Shown here: piece by piece, positions 27,746 to 37,220 of the stretch
Numbering within the stretch: the first letter of the stretch is position 1
Layout: the number at the start of each line of letters is the position of its first letter
Notes under the pieces: model-generated
The model's database searches: none
Told to the model about the DNA's origin: nothing
Seen by the model: only the letters and a program-made list of their open reading frames with translations
Origin: CAWBRT01 sp963819175
GTDB lineage: Bacteria > Acidobacteriota > Terriglobia > Terriglobales > Acidobacteriaceae
Direction of reading: 5' to 3'
NCBI GenBank assembly: GCA_963819175.1
Contig: CAWFVJ010000019.1
Span: forward strand, 135,928-199,927
Length of the DNA stretch: 64,000 nt
Translations under genes and position numbers: made by a program

Positions 27746-28957
27746 TTATCGTAGCGCTGCGATCATGCGTTCAGTCAACCGCTCCTGCCGCCCCGTAATC
27801 CAGTTAGAATAATGAGTCGCTACCATCTGCAGGGAATCCCCGATGAGTGCGGCGATATCCTCCGTCGGCATTCCTTTATTAAGACACCAGAACACGAACG
27901 TATGTCGTAAACAATGACTACTAAAATGAAATGGCTGCCCGGTTTCGTCTTTTATGTCAGCAACGCGCCCTAGCTTTGACATTAAATTGACCCAGCGCTT
28001 GATCATGTTATCAAGTTTGCTTTCGCCGCTCGGCACATCGTCAACGAATAGCCAACGCCCATCAGGATTTGCTCCTGCAAAAATCTCGTTTACAATCTCG
28101 TCACGTACGGTGCAATAAACCGGGTGGCCGGTTTTGGCGCGATGGAGAAAAAGGTTCGTGAATCCGTTTCCTTGTTTCTGAAAGCGTGCTCGTTCGATTG
28201 TCACAGCGTCACGGATCGCTAGCCCCGTCCATCTCTGGAGCAGGACAATTGATCGTAGCTTGCGACGCTGAATATCGGTTGTCTTGTCGTTGACGTTTGA
28301 GACTGCGGCCAGCAGGATTGCAAGCTGTGCGTCTGTCAACGCTTTCGGCTCCTGCACATCGCTCTTCTTGATCAGAATACTTTGGGCACGAGCCGGATTG
28401 CGTTCCAGCCACGCCATCTCGACACAAAATTGAAAGAAACTGATGAGGTCGAATACCTTCTTCGACTTCGTATTCTGGGCATCCTGTAATGTGTTCCGCC
28501 ACGCGAGTACGTGCTCAGTGCGGATGTCGGAAAGCATGACGAGGCCGCGTGCTAATGCAAACTTGAAAAACTCGCGCAGCTCGAATTGCAGCCTGCGAAC
28601 GTGCTTTCCAGTCAGGTTATTCTGCAGCTTGCTTTGCAGGAAATCAGTGGCGGCGTCTTCCAGCAGCTTGCCTGTTGGTTTATCCGGGCGTGGCGTACCA
28701 TTCGCAGCAGCCGTAAAGCCCTCCTGCAGCTCTCTGGCTTTGGTTTCCGCAACCGCACCATCACAAGTATCGGCCGTCTGCCGGTGCAGCTTGCCGTCCC
28801 GATACCAGACGAGCATCTTTGGGCAGTCGCAGCCGATGCGGGTATCCTGTCCCAACCATTTGCAACCTTTTTCTTTGATCTTGCCGTCCTTGCCTTTCTT
28901 GTCGAGGCGATGGCGGGAGTACACTGTCACTGTAGGAATGAGCCGTGCCTTTTTCAT
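27746..28957 (-). CDS. Tyrosine-type site-specific integrase
   Basis: 403 residues. The N-terminal portion has Cys32, Cys43 and Cys45 (CDCPKMLVWY), a possible zinc-binding arm seen in some of these integrases. A core-binding SAM-like domain (~100-195) follows. The catalytic domain (~205-395) has Arg249 (TGLAIRDAV), Lys275 (HRAKTGHP), His348 and Arg351 (SSHCLRHTF) and the nucleophile Tyr383 (ATHYSNW). All catalytic residues are in place. No tRNA or obvious att core is adjacent, and apart from the excisionase-like gene no cargo is seen, so the rest of the element is lost or lies elsewhere. Confidence 0.9.
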   Translation of the reverse strand: MKKARLIPTVTVYSRHRLDKKGKDGKIKEKGCKWLGQDTRIGCDCPKMLVWYRDGKLHRQTADTCDGAVAETKARELQEGFTAAANGTPRPDKPTGKLLEDAATDFLQSKLQNNLTGKHVRRLQFELREFFKFALARGLVMLSDIRTEHVLAWRNTLQDAQNTKSKKVFDLISFFQFCVEMAWLERNPARAQSILIKKSDVQEPKALTDAQLAILLAAVSNVNDKTTDIQRRKLRSIVLLQRWTGLAIRDAVTIERARFQKQGNGFTNLFLHRAKTGHPVYCTVRDEIVNEIFAGANPDGRWLFVDDVPSGESKLDNMIKRWVNLMSKLGRVADIKDETGQPFHFSSHCLRHTFVFWCLNKGMPTEDIAALIGDSLQMVATHYSNWITGRQERLTERMIAALR

Positions 28958-29133
28958 TTCGTGCGCTCCTGTGAATGTGTGAAAAGTTTCAATTTAACTT
29001 TCGCAAAAGATTCACAGTGAAATGATATCGCGGCCATAAGTTGCTTGTAAATATATATTTACGAAGATACAGTAAAGTCACTGACTAACGCGGCGCCAAC
29101 AGACTTGCCGGTGGCGCGACCAAGGAGACACTA

Positions 29134-29715
29134 ATGCGGAAGACGCTGTTCGTGGCCGTTCTGTTGTGCTTTGCCCTTTCCTGCTTCGCCCAGAACAAGG
29201 GCAAGCAACCGCAGGCGATCATTGAAACCAGCATGGGCACCATCCATTGCACGCTGTTCCCCGACAAGGCTCCGAAGAGCGTTGCGAATTTTATTGGACT
29301 CGCTGACGGGACGAAGGACTGGACGGACCCCACGACACATCAGAAGAAACATGGGGTGCCGTTGTACGATGGCACGATCTTCCATCGTGTGATTCCCGGC
29401 TTCATGATTCAAGGCGGCGACCCTGCGGGAACCGGCACCGGAGATCCCGGTTACGGCTTCGGCCTGGAAGTCACGCCTGATCTGAAGTTTGATCGACCGG
29501 GGCGGCTGGCTTATGCGCGCACTTCGGATCCCAATACAAATGGATCGCAATTTTTCATCACTGCGGACGTAGCTGCTTCTCTGGACGGGCAATACACCAT
29601 TTTCGGCCAGTGCGGAGATCTCAACGTCGTCGAAAAGATTATCAATGGTGCACGTGACCGCAATGATCGCCCGTACGACCCGGCCCGGATCATTCACATT
29701 AAGATCGTCAAATGA
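29134..29715 (+). CDS. Exported cyclophilin-type peptidyl-prolyl isomerase
   Basis: 193 residues. Signal peptide 1-19 (MRKTLFVAVLLCFALSCFA, cut before QNKGK) directs it to the periplasm. The cyclophilin core has IFHRVIPGFMIQGGD with the catalytic Arg, GSQFFIT and YTIFGQC. The insert TDPTTHQKKHGVP in the first loop is shared with the next gene. It catalyses Xaa-Pro isomerisation during folding of exported proteins. The second cyclophilin starts about 190 bp downstream, so they are probably old tandem duplicates. Confidence 0.93.
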   Translation: MRKTLFVAVLLCFALSCFAQNKGKQPQAIIETSMGTIHCTLFPDKAPKSVANFIGLADGTKDWTDPTTHQKKHGVPLYDGTIFHRVIPGFMIQGGDPAGTGTGDPGYGFGLEVTPDLKFDRPGRLAYARTSDPNTNGSQFFITADVAASLDGQYTIFGQCGDLNVVEKIINGARDRNDRPYDPARIIHIKIVK

Positions 29716-29902
29716 GCTAAGTTTGAATCGAAAAGGGTTCGCGGTGTAGATCGCGGCGCAGCAGCACTCGCTCCGGCCAGACCAGCTCAAATGGATCTGA
29801 CTGCATCGGTCGAAAGTTGATAGGCTTATTAACGGCGCTTCCGGCGCCCACTCTGCCCACGGATTGCAGACACTGCGATCTCAGGCACATGGAGCTTCAA
29901 GA

Positions 29903-30430
29903 ATGGCACGAGAAAAGGGAGTATATGCCACGCTGAAAACCAGCGAGGGCACGGTTGTTTGCCGCTTATTCGAAAGCGATGCGCCAAAGACGGTCGCCAA
30001 TTTCATCGAGTTGGCCGAAGGCAGGCGCGAGTGGACTCACCCTGCAACCAAGAAGAAGACGAGCGAGAGGCTCTACGACGGCACCATCTTTCATCGCGTC
30101 ATTCCGAACTTCATGATCCAGGCTGGCGATCCCACGGGGACCGGCTACGGCGGCCCGGGGTACAAGTTTGAGGATGAAACCAAGGGCTCGCCTCACAAGT
30201 TCGATAAGCCGGGAAAACTGGCGATGGCAAATTCCGGCCCGAATACGAACGGTTCGCAATGGTTCATCACGGTCGCGGCGACTCCGTGGCTCAACGGCAA
30301 CCACACCATCTTTGGAGAAGTGGTGGAAGGTCAGGAGATTGCCGACAAGATCGCCAATGTGGCGCGGGGGCCGCAAGACAAACCTAGAAAAGAAATTGTG
30401 CTGGAACTAGTGACAATCGAGCGCGTCTGA
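29903..30430 (+). CDS. Cytoplasmic cyclophilin-type peptidyl-prolyl isomerase
   Basis: 175 residues, no signal peptide. The start at 29903 is chosen for its GGAG box and because upstream sequence is not family-like. The core has IFHRVIPNFMIQAGDPTGTG, NTNGSQWFIT and HTIFGEVVEGQ. It carries the same loop insert as its exported neighbour (WTHPATKKKTSE), which supports duplication. Expected to act on cytoplasmic proteins. Confidence 0.93.
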   Translation: MAREKGVYATLKTSEGTVVCRLFESDAPKTVANFIELAEGRREWTHPATKKKTSERLYDGTIFHRVIPNFMIQAGDPTGTGYGGPGYKFEDETKGSPHKFDKPGKLAMANSGPNTNGSQWFITVAATPWLNGNHTIFGEVVEGQEIADKIANVARGPQDKPRKEIVLELVTIERV

Positions 30431-30513
30431 GGAGGTCCCCGGCACGCGCCACCGAGGCCATTAGCTGAGGCCGTGGAGTCCTCAGGGGCAGCGCGCGTCG
30501 GGGTCAACTGTTC

Positions 30514-31101
30514 ATGTGGTTTGCAGCCCTAGTACTGACAGCGTCGCTCCCCTGGCCGATGGACGAGAGCGGCACCAAGATGCTGGCGATGCTGGCGGCG
30601 GTGATCTCACTGTTCATGGTGGGCCGTTGGATTTCAGCGCGCTCAGAAAGTAGCGCGCATGATACCACCCTGATCCAGGACGAGACCCCGTCGGCACGCC
30701 CGACTATTCTTCACGACGATGGCACCCCGGACCCGAATGCTCCCATTCACCCGGAGATGGACTTTGGCCCGGTGGTCTTGAGAAAGCTGTACTTCAATGG
30801 TTTCGACGCGGCCAGCGGTCCGGCCGATCCCCTGAGTTTTGCCGATGACGTCACGCTGGAGGTCTACTTTAAACAAACCGGCGCCCTGTATGAGAACACA
30901 TACACGGTGGCGACTCCCGCCGGCCTCACCCAACTGCTGCGCGACAAAGAGTGGGACATCCTGTACAGTCCAGAAATATTTATCGTGAACCGATATGATC
31001 TGAAGATGATTCGCGAGACGATCCTGGAACGTATGATGGATGACTCTGAGCTGCGACACGCGCCCGCGGCAAATAGCGATGTTGAGCGGTTTATGGGGTG
31101 A
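30514..31101 (+). CDS. Hypothetical protein with N-terminal membrane segments
   Basis: 195 residues. Two hydrophobic stretches at the start (WFAALVLTASLPWP and MLAMLAAVISLFMVGRW) are followed by a soluble domain (~60-190) containing VVLRKLYFNGFDAASGP, DVTLEVYFKQTGALYENTYTVATP and SPEIFIVNRYDLKMIRETIL. No family recognised; the beta-rich middle followed by a helix could be a small binding domain. No clear ribosome site precedes 30514; an ATG at 30559 would keep the second hydrophobic segment. Not in an operon. Confidence 0.6.
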   Translation: MWFAALVLTASLPWPMDESGTKMLAMLAAVISLFMVGRWISARSESSAHDTTLIQDETPSARPTILHDDGTPDPNAPIHPEMDFGPVVLRKLYFNGFDAASGPADPLSFADDVTLEVYFKQTGALYENTYTVATPAGLTQLLRDKEWDILYSPEIFIVNRYDLKMIRETILERMMDDSELRHAPAANSDVERFMG

Positions 31102-31121
31102 GTCGACAGCGGCCACAACGA

Positions 31122-31165
31122 AACTACCCCAGGTTAGCCAACGACGGGCAAACCTGGGGCACCTG
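31122..31165. repeat. CCAGGTT-type hairpin repeat
   Basis: ACCCCAGGTTAGCCAACGAC then GGGCAAACCTGGGGCACC, reverse orientation, in the convergent gap between the hypothetical gene and mdh. Confidence 0.8.
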
Positions 31166-31198
31166 GTGTATTACCGGCATGGTCGTAATGAGAGAGAA

Positions 31199-32125
31199 TC
31201 AGCCTCCGATGACGGCCACCAGTTCCTTAACGGCGGCGGCGCTCTTTTTCAGCCCCGCGCTTTCCTCATCGGTTAGTTTGATTTCGATTACCTGCTCGAC
31301 GCCGTTGGCTCCCAGCTTTGCCGGAACGCCGACGCACAGACCAGTGATGCCATACTCGCCTTCCAGATAAACGGCGCAAGGCATTATCTTCCTCTTGTCC
31401 TTGAGGATGGCCTCGCACATCGCCAGCACAGCGCGTCCCGGAGCATAGAAGGCGCTGCCGGTCTTGAGGTACTTGACGATCTCGGCGCCGCCATCGCGGG
31501 TGCGTTGGACAATCTGCGCCAGTTTTGTCTTCTCGATCAGCTCGGTGACCGGGATGCCTGCGACCGTCGAGTACCGGGTAAGCGGAACCATGGTGTCGCC
31601 GTGGCCGCCAAGCACGAAGGCAGTTACGTTCTCGACGCTGACATTGAGTTCCTGCGCGATGAATGTGCAGAATCGCGCGCTGTCGAGCACGCCGGCCATG
31701 CCGATGACACGGTTGCGCGAGAAGCCGCTGAGCTTATAGGCAGCCTGCGCCATGGCATCCAGCGGGTTGGAAACTACGATGAGAATCGAATTGGGTGAGT
31801 ACTTGACGACGTTGCCGACCACATCCTGCATGATCTTGTAATTGGTGTTCAGCAGGTCGTCGCGGCTCATCCCCGGTTTGCGCGGGATACCGGCGGTAAT
31901 GACGACGATATCGGAGTTCGCTGTATCCGCGTAGTTGTTGGTGCCTACAATGAAGGAGTCGCTTCCTTCGACGGGCATCGCCTCGAGCAGGTCCAGACCC
32001 TTGCCCTGCGGGACACCTTCCACGACATCGATTAAGACCACATCGGCCAGCTCTGCAGCTGCGATCCAATGAGCAGAAGTGGCCCCCACGTTGCCAGCGC
32101 CTACAATAGTCACTTTCTTGCGCAT
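31199..32125 (-). CDS. mdh: Malate dehydrogenase (LDH-like type)
   Basis: Oxidises malate to oxaloacetate with NAD+. 308 residues from the ATG at 32125, preceded by AAAGGAA; an upstream in-frame start would read into repeat DNA. The Rossmann motif is GAGNVGAT (9-16) with Asp33 ending beta-2 (NAD preference). Substrate arginines are in PRKPGMSRDD (81-90), and the catalytic His175 is in GGHGDTMVPL. The NPLDAMAQ segment is typical of the LDH-like malate dehydrogenases. It lies 300 bp downstream of icd on the same strand. Confidence 0.94.
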   Translation of the reverse strand: MRKKVTIVGAGNVGATSAHWIAAAELADVVLIDVVEGVPQGKGLDLLEAMPVEGSDSFIVGTNNYADTANSDIVVITAGIPRKPGMSRDDLLNTNYKIMQDVVGNVVKYSPNSILIVVSNPLDAMAQAAYKLSGFSRNRVIGMAGVLDSARFCTFIAQELNVSVENVTAFVLGGHGDTMVPLTRYSTVAGIPVTELIEKTKLAQIVQRTRDGGAEIVKYLKTGSAFYAPGRAVLAMCEAILKDKRKIMPCAVYLEGEYGITGLCVGVPAKLGANGVEQVIEIKLTDEESAGLKKSAAAVKELVAVIGG

Positions 32126-32224
32126 GCGGCTTCCTTTCCACTTTCGCCCTGAGGCGAGATTTGAAGCATCGACAGGTTGAAAATCAAAGGTTGACGGGAC
32201 GCTAGTGCGCCCCAGAGTTCGCGC

Positions 32225-32395
32225 CACAATTTGAAGTGTCATTCTGAGCGAGCAGCGAGCGCCTGTGGCCGGAGCAGCCAAGCTGCGTACCCGACGTCGC
32301 GTTCGACAAGCAAATAGCTATTCAGGCAAGCGAAGAATCCATGTATTTGTTCCATAATGCACAGATCCTTCGCTTCGCTCGGGATGACATCCTGA
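32225..32395. repeat. Dispersed inverted repeat between icd and mdh
   Basis: TGTCATTCTGAGCGAGCAGC (from 32235) and TCCTTCGCTTCGCTCGGGATGACA (to about 32390) form distant arms. Between them, GGCCGGAGCAGCCAAGCTGCG (reverse of the 26.6-kb unit) lies at 32265-32290. Confidence 0.65.
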
Positions 32396-32423
32396 AACCC
32401 AGGCAGCGAACTTACAGGACGCT

Positions 32424-33854
32424 CTACCTGCTTGCCGACGAGGCACGAGCCTTCATGTTTTCGATGATGCAGGTCGCAAACTCGCTGGTCTTCAGCTTAA
32501 TTGCGCCTTCCATCAAGCGCGCGAAGTCATAGGTGACCTTCTTTTGCTGGATGGTGCGCTCCATGCTTTCCTCGATGATCCGGGCAGCTTCACTCCAGCC
32601 CATGTGATCGAGCATCATGACGCCGGAGAGAATCACGGAGCCCGGGTTGATGACGTCTTTGTCTGCGTACTTCGGAGCGGTGCCGTGCGTCGCTTCAAAG
32701 ATGGCGTATTCGTCGCTGATGTTGGCTCCCGGAGCGATGCCGAGTCCACCAACCTGGGCGGCGCAAGCGTCGGAAATGTAGTCGCCGTTCAGGTTCGGAC
32801 AGGCGAGCACGGAGTATTCGTCGGCGCGAGTGACCACTTGCTGGAAGATCGAGTCGGCGATGCGATCATTGATGAGAATCTTCGACTTCCAGGCTCCCTT
32901 GCCGTGTGTAGCATAGATCGCGTCCAGCACTCCCTTGACTTCGGCGTAGAGGGCGCGCCGGAAGTCCTCGGAGGCGAATTCAAGACCGGGTTCGACCATT
33001 GCCGCATTCTGCTCGACGCTGAGCGAGGGGTTCTTGTCTTTGTTGTCCAGAATCCAGCTCTCGCGTTCGGTGACGGTCTGGGCACGAAACTCCTGCGTGG
33101 CCAGCTCGTAGCCCCACTCGCGGAAAGCGCCCTCGGTGTACTTCTGGATGTTGCCCTTGTGCACCAGGGTGACGGTCTTAAGCTTCTTGGCGATGGCATA
33201 TTCGATCGCCTTGCGCACCAGGCGCTTGGTGCCAGTGATCGAGATGGGCTTGATGCCAATGCCGGAGTCTTCACGAATATGCTTCTTAGTGCCGGCGAGC
33301 ATCACCGTGTTCAGGTAGTCGATCAGCTTCTTACATTCCGGAGTGCCCTCTCTCCACTCGATGCCGGCATATACGTCTTCCGTGTTCTCGCGGTAGATGA
33401 CGACATCCATTCGTTCCGGATTCTTTACCGGAGAAGGGATGCCCTTGTAATACTTCACCGGGCGAATGCAGCAGTAGAGGTCAAGTAACTGGCGCAGAGC
33501 GACGTTCAGGGAACGAAAGCCGCCGCCGATCGGGGTAGTCAACGGGCCCTTGATGCCGACGCGCAGGTCGCGGAAAGCATCGACCGTGTCGTCCGGCAGC
33601 CAGGTCTTGAATCTTTCCATGGCTCTTTCGCCGGCGAAAACCTCGTACCAGGCAATTTTGCGTTTGCCGTGGTAGGCGGCTTCAACAGCAGCGTCAAACA
33701 CGCGCACGGAAGCCTTCCAGATGTCGCGGCCCGTTCCGTCCCCTTCAATATAGGGAATGATGGGTCGGTCGGGAATCACGAGCTTGCCATTGCGATAAGT
33801 AATCGGTTCACCCGTCGACGGTAAATTGAAACCGTTATACGACGATTTGGACAT
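32424..33854 (-). CDS. icd: Isocitrate dehydrogenase, NADP-type
   Basis: 476 residues. Decarboxylates isocitrate to 2-oxoglutarate. The phosphorylatable/substrate Ser115 lies in GGGFRSLNVALRQ. The metal-binding Asp residues lie in ILINDRIADSIFQQ and LNGDYISDACAAQVGG. THGTAPKYADKD carries the Lys-Tyr pair that selects NADP+. It is longer than E. coli Icd by about 60 residues, mostly a central insert (about 205-300) as seen in some other bacteria. Upstream of mdh, same strand. Confidence 0.94.
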   Translation of the reverse strand: MSKSSYNGFNLPSTGEPITYRNGKLVIPDRPIIPYIEGDGTGRDIWKASVRVFDAAVEAAYHGKRKIAWYEVFAGERAMERFKTWLPDDTVDAFRDLRVGIKGPLTTPIGGGFRSLNVALRQLLDLYCCIRPVKYYKGIPSPVKNPERMDVVIYRENTEDVYAGIEWREGTPECKKLIDYLNTVMLAGTKKHIREDSGIGIKPISITGTKRLVRKAIEYAIAKKLKTVTLVHKGNIQKYTEGAFREWGYELATQEFRAQTVTERESWILDNKDKNPSLSVEQNAAMVEPGLEFASEDFRRALYAEVKGVLDAIYATHGKGAWKSKILINDRIADSIFQQVVTRADEYSVLACPNLNGDYISDACAAQVGGLGIAPGANISDEYAIFEATHGTAPKYADKDVINPGSVILSGVMMLDHMGWSEAARIIEESMERTIQQKKVTYDFARLMEGAIKLKTSEFATCIIENMKARASSASR

Positions 33855-34046
33855 TTGCCACCCTCCAAAAATAACGTAAACAGCCTGAGTTAATGAGTTA
33901 TACGGAAATCGGCCGAATCGCTGTCGTCACCCAGGACAGCGAACGCATGCCGCAGTTTCAAGTCAAAGTGCCGAAGCGTGTACGTAGTTGACGAGAAGAC
34001 CCCGTTGCGATCCAGATAATGAAACTTTATCACCTGAGCGCGCAAC

Positions 34047-36998
34047 CTACACTACTAAAATACGCTCAAAAATCTCCCGAACCATAATCGTGGTGTTTTC
34101 CAGCTCTTGCGGCAGCGCCTCGGACACCTCCCGGCCAAGGCTTGCGCGCATCAGCTTACCCACAGCCTCCAGATCCGGCTCAAAGCCGGGAAGCGTGTTA
34201 CGTGCTGAGCCGTAAACCATGCGGAGGCAATGTTCCAGTGTTCGGAGGAACTCCGCGGCACGGCAAAGAGCGGAAGCTTCAGCAGCCGGGAGAGCCCCCG
34301 CCTGGCCCAAAGCCGCCAGGCGAGCGACGATGTCCGTCGCCGGAACGACTATCGCCCGCTCAACCGTCAGGCTCGACGCGATGAAATCGATGTCGTAGAA
34401 GCCGCCCCAGCCTTTCTTGAAATCGCGCTCCTTGCCTACGCTCATCTCCAGTCGGGTGCGCATCTCCCGTACTTGCCGTCGAAACGACGGGATGGCGGAA
34501 AAGCGCCGGTGCAGATGCCGGATAGCCTCAAGAACCTCGGACGCAATCACGGCGGAGCCCGCCACGTGCCTCAACTTGGTATAGGAAAGTGCTTCCCAAG
34601 GCTGGGCTTCGTTGCGGAAGTACTGCCTGAGGCGCGAAGGGCTGGTGGTCACTTCCCCCTCCCCGCCGTGCGGGCGCAAGCGCAAGTCAACGGTGAAAAC
34701 GATGCCATCGCTGGTGTAGGAGCTGAGCAGCGTCACGATCGTGGCGGCTGCACTTGCAACCCGTTCGGCGGGCACCTCGTCGCCGCGCACAAGCAGCAGA
34801 TCGGCGTCGGAGAAAACATCAAATTCAGAGGTGCCGAGGCGTCCCAGGGCGAACACGGCACAATCCTCCGGTGCTCCGGACGCAGCGAAGGCAGTTCGTA
34901 TGGCCGCTTCGGCGGCCCTGGTCAGATCCTGCAACGATTGCCATACCGGTTGTGGGCACAGAAAGTCGCGCAAGCAGCTGCGCAGCATCTTGCGTCGGTA
35001 TTGTGAACGGAGTTCGGCCATCACCACCGCCTGCGTGAACGGTGCCGCAGGCTCAGCGGTATCGGTCAGCAACTCGGGCGGGGAGTCCACAAACGCCACT
35101 TCGACGATGTCTTCGGGATGACGGATTAGCGAATCGGTGACGAGCCTGCTGGCGGCCAGAACGGGCACGGCGCGCTCCAGTAGCAATACATGCTGCATTA
35201 GCGCCGCGTAGCGTGTGTCTTCGCTGACCGCCGCGCCAAGGACACGAAAGAAATTGCGCTCCGCCCGCGAACCAACGGGCAAGCTGGCGGCGGTTCCGAA
35301 CAAGGCCGGCGAATCGACCGCGAGGCGTGTCAGCAATTGTGCGTCGCTGTGCTCCGCCCAGTGGAGGACAGTTGCGGAATGCTCTTCCGCGGGCGAAGCT
35401 GCCACCGTTTGCTGCTGATGAATGACGCGCTCGTAGATTGCGGCGACGCTTTCCATGTGCTCACGAACCAGTTCGGTGAGCGGTCGCGGTTCGCGGTCCG
35501 GGGTCTCGGCAACCAGCGAGCGCTGAATTGCCTGCAATTGCCATTTGTCTGCAGGAAGAGTGTGCGTCTGCTGCCCCTGCCAAATCTGAAGCCGGTGCTC
35601 CACCTGCCGAAGAAAGGTGTAACTGGCGCTCAGGATGTGGAAATCGTTGCCACTGAGGTGTTCCTTGTCATGCAGCTTCTGCAGCGAGAACAACGTGCCT
35701 CCTGAGTGCAGCCAGGGCTCGGCTCCGCCGTAGACGCGCTGCAGACACTGCACCAGGAACTCGATATCGCGAATGCCGCCGCGATCAAGCTTGACGTCGA
35801 TGGCGGAGCCCAAGCGCCGGCCCGCCATGCCGCGGCGGAAGCGCTTCTTGATTTTATGCAGCGACTCCAGGGCGGTTTCGATGGCGCGAAAATTGATTTC
35901 TCCCCGGTAAACAAACGGTTGCGCCTTACGTATGAACTGGCGCGCCAGTCGCTGATCGCCCGCCGAGTGCCGAACCTTGATGAGTGCCTGCAACTCCCAA
36001 TCATGTGCCACTTCGTCGTAATACTGGAGGGCGCGGCTGAGCTGGATCGCAAGCTCGCCCTCGCTTCCGCGCGGCCGCAGCCTCAGATCGATGCGGAACG
36101 CGGGACCGTCCCGGGTGATCCGCCCCAAAACATCGGTTAGTTCCTGGGCCAGCCGGACAAAAAACTCGTGGCCCGAAATGGAAGTGTTTTCCGCATCGCG
36201 CCCGTCCTCGAAGATGTAGAGCAGATCGATGTCGGAGCTGTAATTCAGCTCGTTGCCGCCCAGTTTGCCGAGCGAGAGCACGCTAAAGCGGGTTGGAACC
36301 AGGCGGTTTTCCGAATCGTAGTGCTGAGGCGTGCCATAGCGATTGCGCAGGGCGGACTCGCAAATCCGCAGCGCTTCTTCGATGAGCACATCGGTGAGGG
36401 CCGAGATTTCGGCAGTGATCTCGGCCAGCGTGGCAAGGCCAAGAATGTCACGCAACACGATGCGCACGTATTCACGTCGCTTGAAGCGGGCGAGCAGCAG
36501 GGACGTGTCGGTCTCAAACGAACGGGAGCGGAAGCGGGCAAAGGCACCGGAAAAGTCTTCGACCGATTGCACTCGGCCAAGCGAATCTTCACGCAAGAAT
36601 CCGGGCAACAGGTCCGGATTCTGGATAAGGGTCTCACCAAGATACTGGCTGTGGGCGAACAACGCCAGCGCATAGTGCAGCAACTGCGGATGCCGCTCGA
36701 AGGAACGAATCACCTCCAACGACTCGGGATAGATGAAGCGCTCAAACAGGTTCAGCGCGGCGTCCGGATTCGGGGACTCGGCGAGCAACAACGTCAGCGG
36801 CGCAAACAGCGAGGCAGGAACCCGCCGGGCAATGCGCATGAAATTGGCTTTCGCCTCCAGCGGAGAGTTGAAGCGTATCGCCGCCATGCCAGCCGGGTAC
36901 TCCGACTCTTCGCCGATTCCTGATTGTGATTGGTCTGCCAAGACCCTTCCCTGCTCGCTTCCGGCCAGCGCGCATGCAGCTTCCGACCGCTGACTCAA
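34047..36998 (-). CDS. glnE: Bifunctional glutamine synthetase adenylyltransferase/deadenylase
   Basis: 983 residues, intact. It carries two nucleotidyltransferase domains: the N-terminal deadenylase with GKLGGNELNYSSDIDLLYIF (residues ~244-263) and the C-terminal adenylyltransferase with GRLGTSEFDVFSDADLLLV (about residue 750). They are linked by the glutamine-sensing regulatory helices. It modifies the conserved Tyr of GlnA, encoded 220 bp upstream on the same strand but behind a terminator. The start could be an internal ATG (36887, MAAIRFNSP) because the first ~37 residues are unconserved-looking. Confidence 0.93.
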   Translation of the reverse strand: MSQRSEAACALAGSEQGRVLADQSQSGIGEESEYPAGMAAIRFNSPLEAKANFMRIARRVPASLFAPLTLLLAESPNPDAALNLFERFIYPESLEVIRSFERHPQLLHYALALFAHSQYLGETLIQNPDLLPGFLREDSLGRVQSVEDFSGAFARFRSRSFETDTSLLLARFKRREYVRIVLRDILGLATLAEITAEISALTDVLIEEALRICESALRNRYGTPQHYDSENRLVPTRFSVLSLGKLGGNELNYSSDIDLLYIFEDGRDAENTSISGHEFFVRLAQELTDVLGRITRDGPAFRIDLRLRPRGSEGELAIQLSRALQYYDEVAHDWELQALIKVRHSAGDQRLARQFIRKAQPFVYRGEINFRAIETALESLHKIKKRFRRGMAGRRLGSAIDVKLDRGGIRDIEFLVQCLQRVYGGAEPWLHSGGTLFSLQKLHDKEHLSGNDFHILSASYTFLRQVEHRLQIWQGQQTHTLPADKWQLQAIQRSLVAETPDREPRPLTELVREHMESVAAIYERVIHQQQTVAASPAEEHSATVLHWAEHSDAQLLTRLAVDSPALFGTAASLPVGSRAERNFFRVLGAAVSEDTRYAALMQHVLLLERAVPVLAASRLVTDSLIRHPEDIVEVAFVDSPPELLTDTAEPAAPFTQAVVMAELRSQYRRKMLRSCLRDFLCPQPVWQSLQDLTRAAEAAIRTAFAASGAPEDCAVFALGRLGTSEFDVFSDADLLLVRGDEVPAERVASAAATIVTLLSSYTSDGIVFTVDLRLRPHGGEGEVTTSPSRLRQYFRNEAQPWEALSYTKLRHVAGSAVIASEVLEAIRHLHRRFSAIPSFRRQVREMRTRLEMSVGKERDFKKGWGGFYDIDFIASSLTVERAIVVPATDIVARLAALGQAGALPAAEASALCRAAEFLRTLEHCLRMVYGSARNTLPGFEPDLEAVGKLMRASLGREVSEALPQELENTTIMVREIFERILVV

Positions 36999-37024
36999 AC
37001 GCTTTCTTTACCTGAGGATAGCAC

Positions 37025-37115
37025 GCTCGTCCACCCCAGCAAGCCAACAGCCGGCTTGCCGGGGACCCCGGCTGTCATTCCGGCAAACGCCAAGCGCCTG
37101 CGGGAGTCCCCCGAG
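37025..37115. repeat. GC-rich dispersed repeat
   Basis: CCACCCCAGCAAGCCAACAG, CCGGCTTGCCGGGGACCCCG and following GTCATTCCGGCAAACGCC. Reverse-orientation relative of the repeat that forms the end of the second PTPS gene (1312-1400). It sits between glnE and the glnA terminator. Confidence 0.6.
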
Positions 37116-37152
37116 CAACACCGCGGAAGGTTGGGCGGCACGTGCCTGAAGA

Positions 37153-37181
37153 ATAAAAAAGGCCCGGCTGAACGCCAGGCC
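37153..37181 (-). terminator. Rho-independent terminator of glnA
   Basis: On the minus strand: stem GGCCTGGC (37181-37174), loop GTTCA, stem GCCGGGCC (37168-37161) with one G-T pair, then TTTTTTATTC. It lies 40 bp past the glnA stop and should separate glnA from glnE. Confidence 0.9.
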
Positions 37182-37220
37182 CGGAGCACTGCTTCGGAGA
37201 TCAATGAGAATGCTGATTAC

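Noticed and set aside
28958..29133. tRNA-derived attachment site beside the integrase
   Set aside because: No tRNA or tRNA fragment is visible; the only tRNA in the window is tRNA-Leu at 61.3 kb.
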